Assembly: GCF_013394595.1 (NCBI RefSeq)
Contig: NZ_CP053348.1
Coordinates: forward strand, 2,196,001 to 2,260,000
Direction: 5' to 3'
DNA from: Winogradskyella forsetii
Lineage (GTDB): Bacteria > Bacteroidota > Bacteroidia > Flavobacteriales > Flavobacteriaceae
Length of the DNA stretch: 64,000 nucleotides
Both the position numbers and the translations under genes were made by a program. The notes under the pieces are model-generated. The model saw only the letters and a program-made list of their open reading frames with translations. It ran no database searches and was not told where the DNA came from. Of this stretch, positions 63,601 to 64,000 are shown piece after piece. The stretch's first letter is position 1. The number at the start of each line of letters is the position of its first letter.

Positions 63601-64000
63601 AAAATCAAGATTATCTTGATAATCTACAACCAGATCCATAAGATTATCTCCATTGAAATCTGAAAAAGCATAACCATGGTAATTTATAGTAGATGGAATG
63701 GTTAGTAATGTATGGTCAACAAAATTAGCATTACCATCAATGTTCTCCATCCATCCTATGTTTTCATAATCTGAATACGTAATATCTATATCTCCATCAT
63801 TATCTACATCTAAAAGATTAACCTTAACTTTTGTTATTTCATTTATAGTTTTTAAAGTTTGACTTTCGGAAAAATTTCCCAAACCATCTAAATTTTCTAT
63901 CCAAACCATAATTACGGAATGGACAACATCCGGATTTCTCTTATAATAAACTAAATCTATATCACCATCACCATCAACATCTGCAGCGTCAATATCTAAT
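60604..64000 (-). CDS. FG-GAP/VCBS repeat surface protein with T9SS type A sorting domain (5' end outside window)
   Basis: At least 1131 residues; the gene continues past the right edge. The ATG at 63909 is not the start, because the same frame stays open to 64000 and codes for one more repeat (DIDAADVDGDGDIDLVYY). About 640 residues are FG-GAP/VCBS repeats with calcium-binding DxDxDGDxD loops, alternating with GWFKNLDDQGTFG-type strands, as in beta-propellers. A carboxypeptidase-like or SdrD-type beta domain follows. Next is a conserved-repeat domain of about 160 residues (KPVVVNSYDPNDIRVMEGEE, then HYIIRFQNTGSA), and finally the type A sorting domain (LYPNPAKDQLKI, NGRVLNDIQL, TLTKGVYFLEI, KKFIKN). 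A secreted or surface role is expected. Confidence 0.9.
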   Translation of the reverse strand, partial: LDIDAADVDGDGDIDLVYYKRNPDVVHSVIMVWIENLDGLGNFSESQTLKTINEITKVKVNLLDVDNDGDIDITYSDYENIGWMENIDGNANFVDHTLLTIPSTINYHGYAFSDFNGDNLMDLVVDYQDNLDFYIHNSNNTVTLTQNLDSSSTGKHIIVADVDNDNDNDVVTVLLNGTNSEVLWYENTNGAGVFGPRATITSLPDMENADLDSFIDIAFKDLDGDSIVDLLFSYYPTSNPGPPYSYQATNKMTWYKNQGSGNFGDEQIIASSLVGLKSFFATDIDNDSKIDVVTASLYERQVGWFKNLDDQGTFGEQNLISKAIYGIASFDKGDLDRDGDLDIVSVSNDGKLSLFENTDGLGNFNEGQVIIASALQTQSYDSLNGLDLSISDVDGDEDLDIIVWVSEEDFLVEGRLHVFINNGSLNFTKSTPIAYEGFRRYLAFKDIDGDYDLDIVGTMENDFSTIFYHRNNGDGTFEPAQSIVENLNFVKDIALGDIDDDGDLDLVIVEDDNSISWFNNSDGLGDFSFSQTIAENGYVREILLQDITDDNYTDIIFVSDIGLIREIDLLRYNNSSGTFDDKEILVSTNDFVDNVAFIDFDNDNDVDILAGRSNSIGDSELVWHENLVEITGDEFNYGPYITILEERFPQQLDIFDIDNNGSLDVVGSLEENSLAWFENLSFPWNEISGTVTFADNVPCDDNNPPFSNIMIVADSGVNEYATFSQFNGVYQLLVEEPGNYTTAPVIPFAGYFTVTPETYTSNFENLGITEINSFCLEPNGVLHDLEISIFPITEDPRPGFNSHYRIVYRNVGPLIENGTITFEYEGSMMTFVSASETVQSFTAGEVVFNFQDLDPLETQFIDVVFNVLPPPTVNGGDVFNLLVSINGSSEDDLTPTNNSHGIKPVVVNSYDPNDIRVMEGEEILIEDVDKYLHYIIRFQNTGSASAININVEHELDEKLDWETMRLENLSHPGRVEIVNGSMVNFIFDDIHLPDSTSNEPASHGHIAYKIKPKSNVVVGDIFSAVADIYFDFNPPIITNTATTEIVEPLSVGEFNAQSIQLYPNPAKDQLKITSHKIMDKLTIVDINGRVLNDIQLSNSEYTLDVSTLTKGVYFLEIQSGASKSTKKFIKN

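Overview
The window is a stretch of Bacteroidota chromosome, most likely from a marine member of the Flavobacteriaceae; the species cannot be told from the sequence. The evidence is AT-rich DNA, type IX secretion (T9SS) C-terminal sorting domains of both type A and type B, hybrid two-component regulators with AraC-type outputs, -7 boxes of the TAnnTTTG type, and a tpx-dgkA-ftsK-lolA-lptF/G-ribB order that I recall from this family. No rRNA, tRNA, CRISPR array, transposase or phage gene was seen.

Layout. 1-9.4 kb is housekeeping: a membrane protein of unknown role, then on the + strand thiol peroxidase, diacylglycerol kinase, an M15 carboxypeptidase lipoprotein, FtsK, LolA, an LptF/LptG permease and RibB fused to a decayed RibA domain. 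9.4-35.3 kb is an accessory surface-protein island, all on the - strand. It holds a GH16 glucanase, a giant repeat adhesin, a three-gene T9SS/adhesin operon, and a long operon with four GINYKA-type fibre proteins (one frameshifted), lipoproteins, an OmpA-like protein and a cysteine-containing membrane protein. It ends with two tandem TPR-type hybrid sensor/AraC regulators. 35.5-43.5 kb has a DegT-type aminotransferase, a nitroreductase and a 1987-residue SprB-like repeat protein with a type B sorting domain. 44-52 kb has murQ, a small membrane protein, a sensor kinase with a membrane partner, a 5-oxoprolinase operon (pxpABC) with an NRAMP-fold transporter, and a DUF2891 lipoprotein. 52-64 kb has an ECF sigma factor with an anti-sigma/beta-barrel fusion, an LVIVD-repeat lipoprotein, a YifB/ComM ATPase, an FdhF/YdeP molybdoenzyme, a small lipoprotein and an FG-GAP repeat T9SS protein that runs off the right edge.

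The main discovery is regulatory. Four promoters in the island share one geometry. A TGTTACA box lies exactly 30 bp upstream of a TAnnTTTG-like -7 box, and in three of them a second TGTTACA lies exactly 21 bp further upstream. These promoters head the giant adhesin gene, the three-gene T9SS operon, the long fibre operon and, with only one direct box, the tandem regulator genes. Direct half-sites two helical turns apart suit an AraC-type activator. I infer that the two regulators control the whole island and themselves. The island may be a co-regulated cell-surface fibre system, with modular fibres (shared N-terminal domain, 17-residue beta-roll repeats, S74 chaperone or an alternative C-terminal domain), a peptidoglycan-binding OmpA protein and unfamiliar lipoproteins, that has not been described as a unit.
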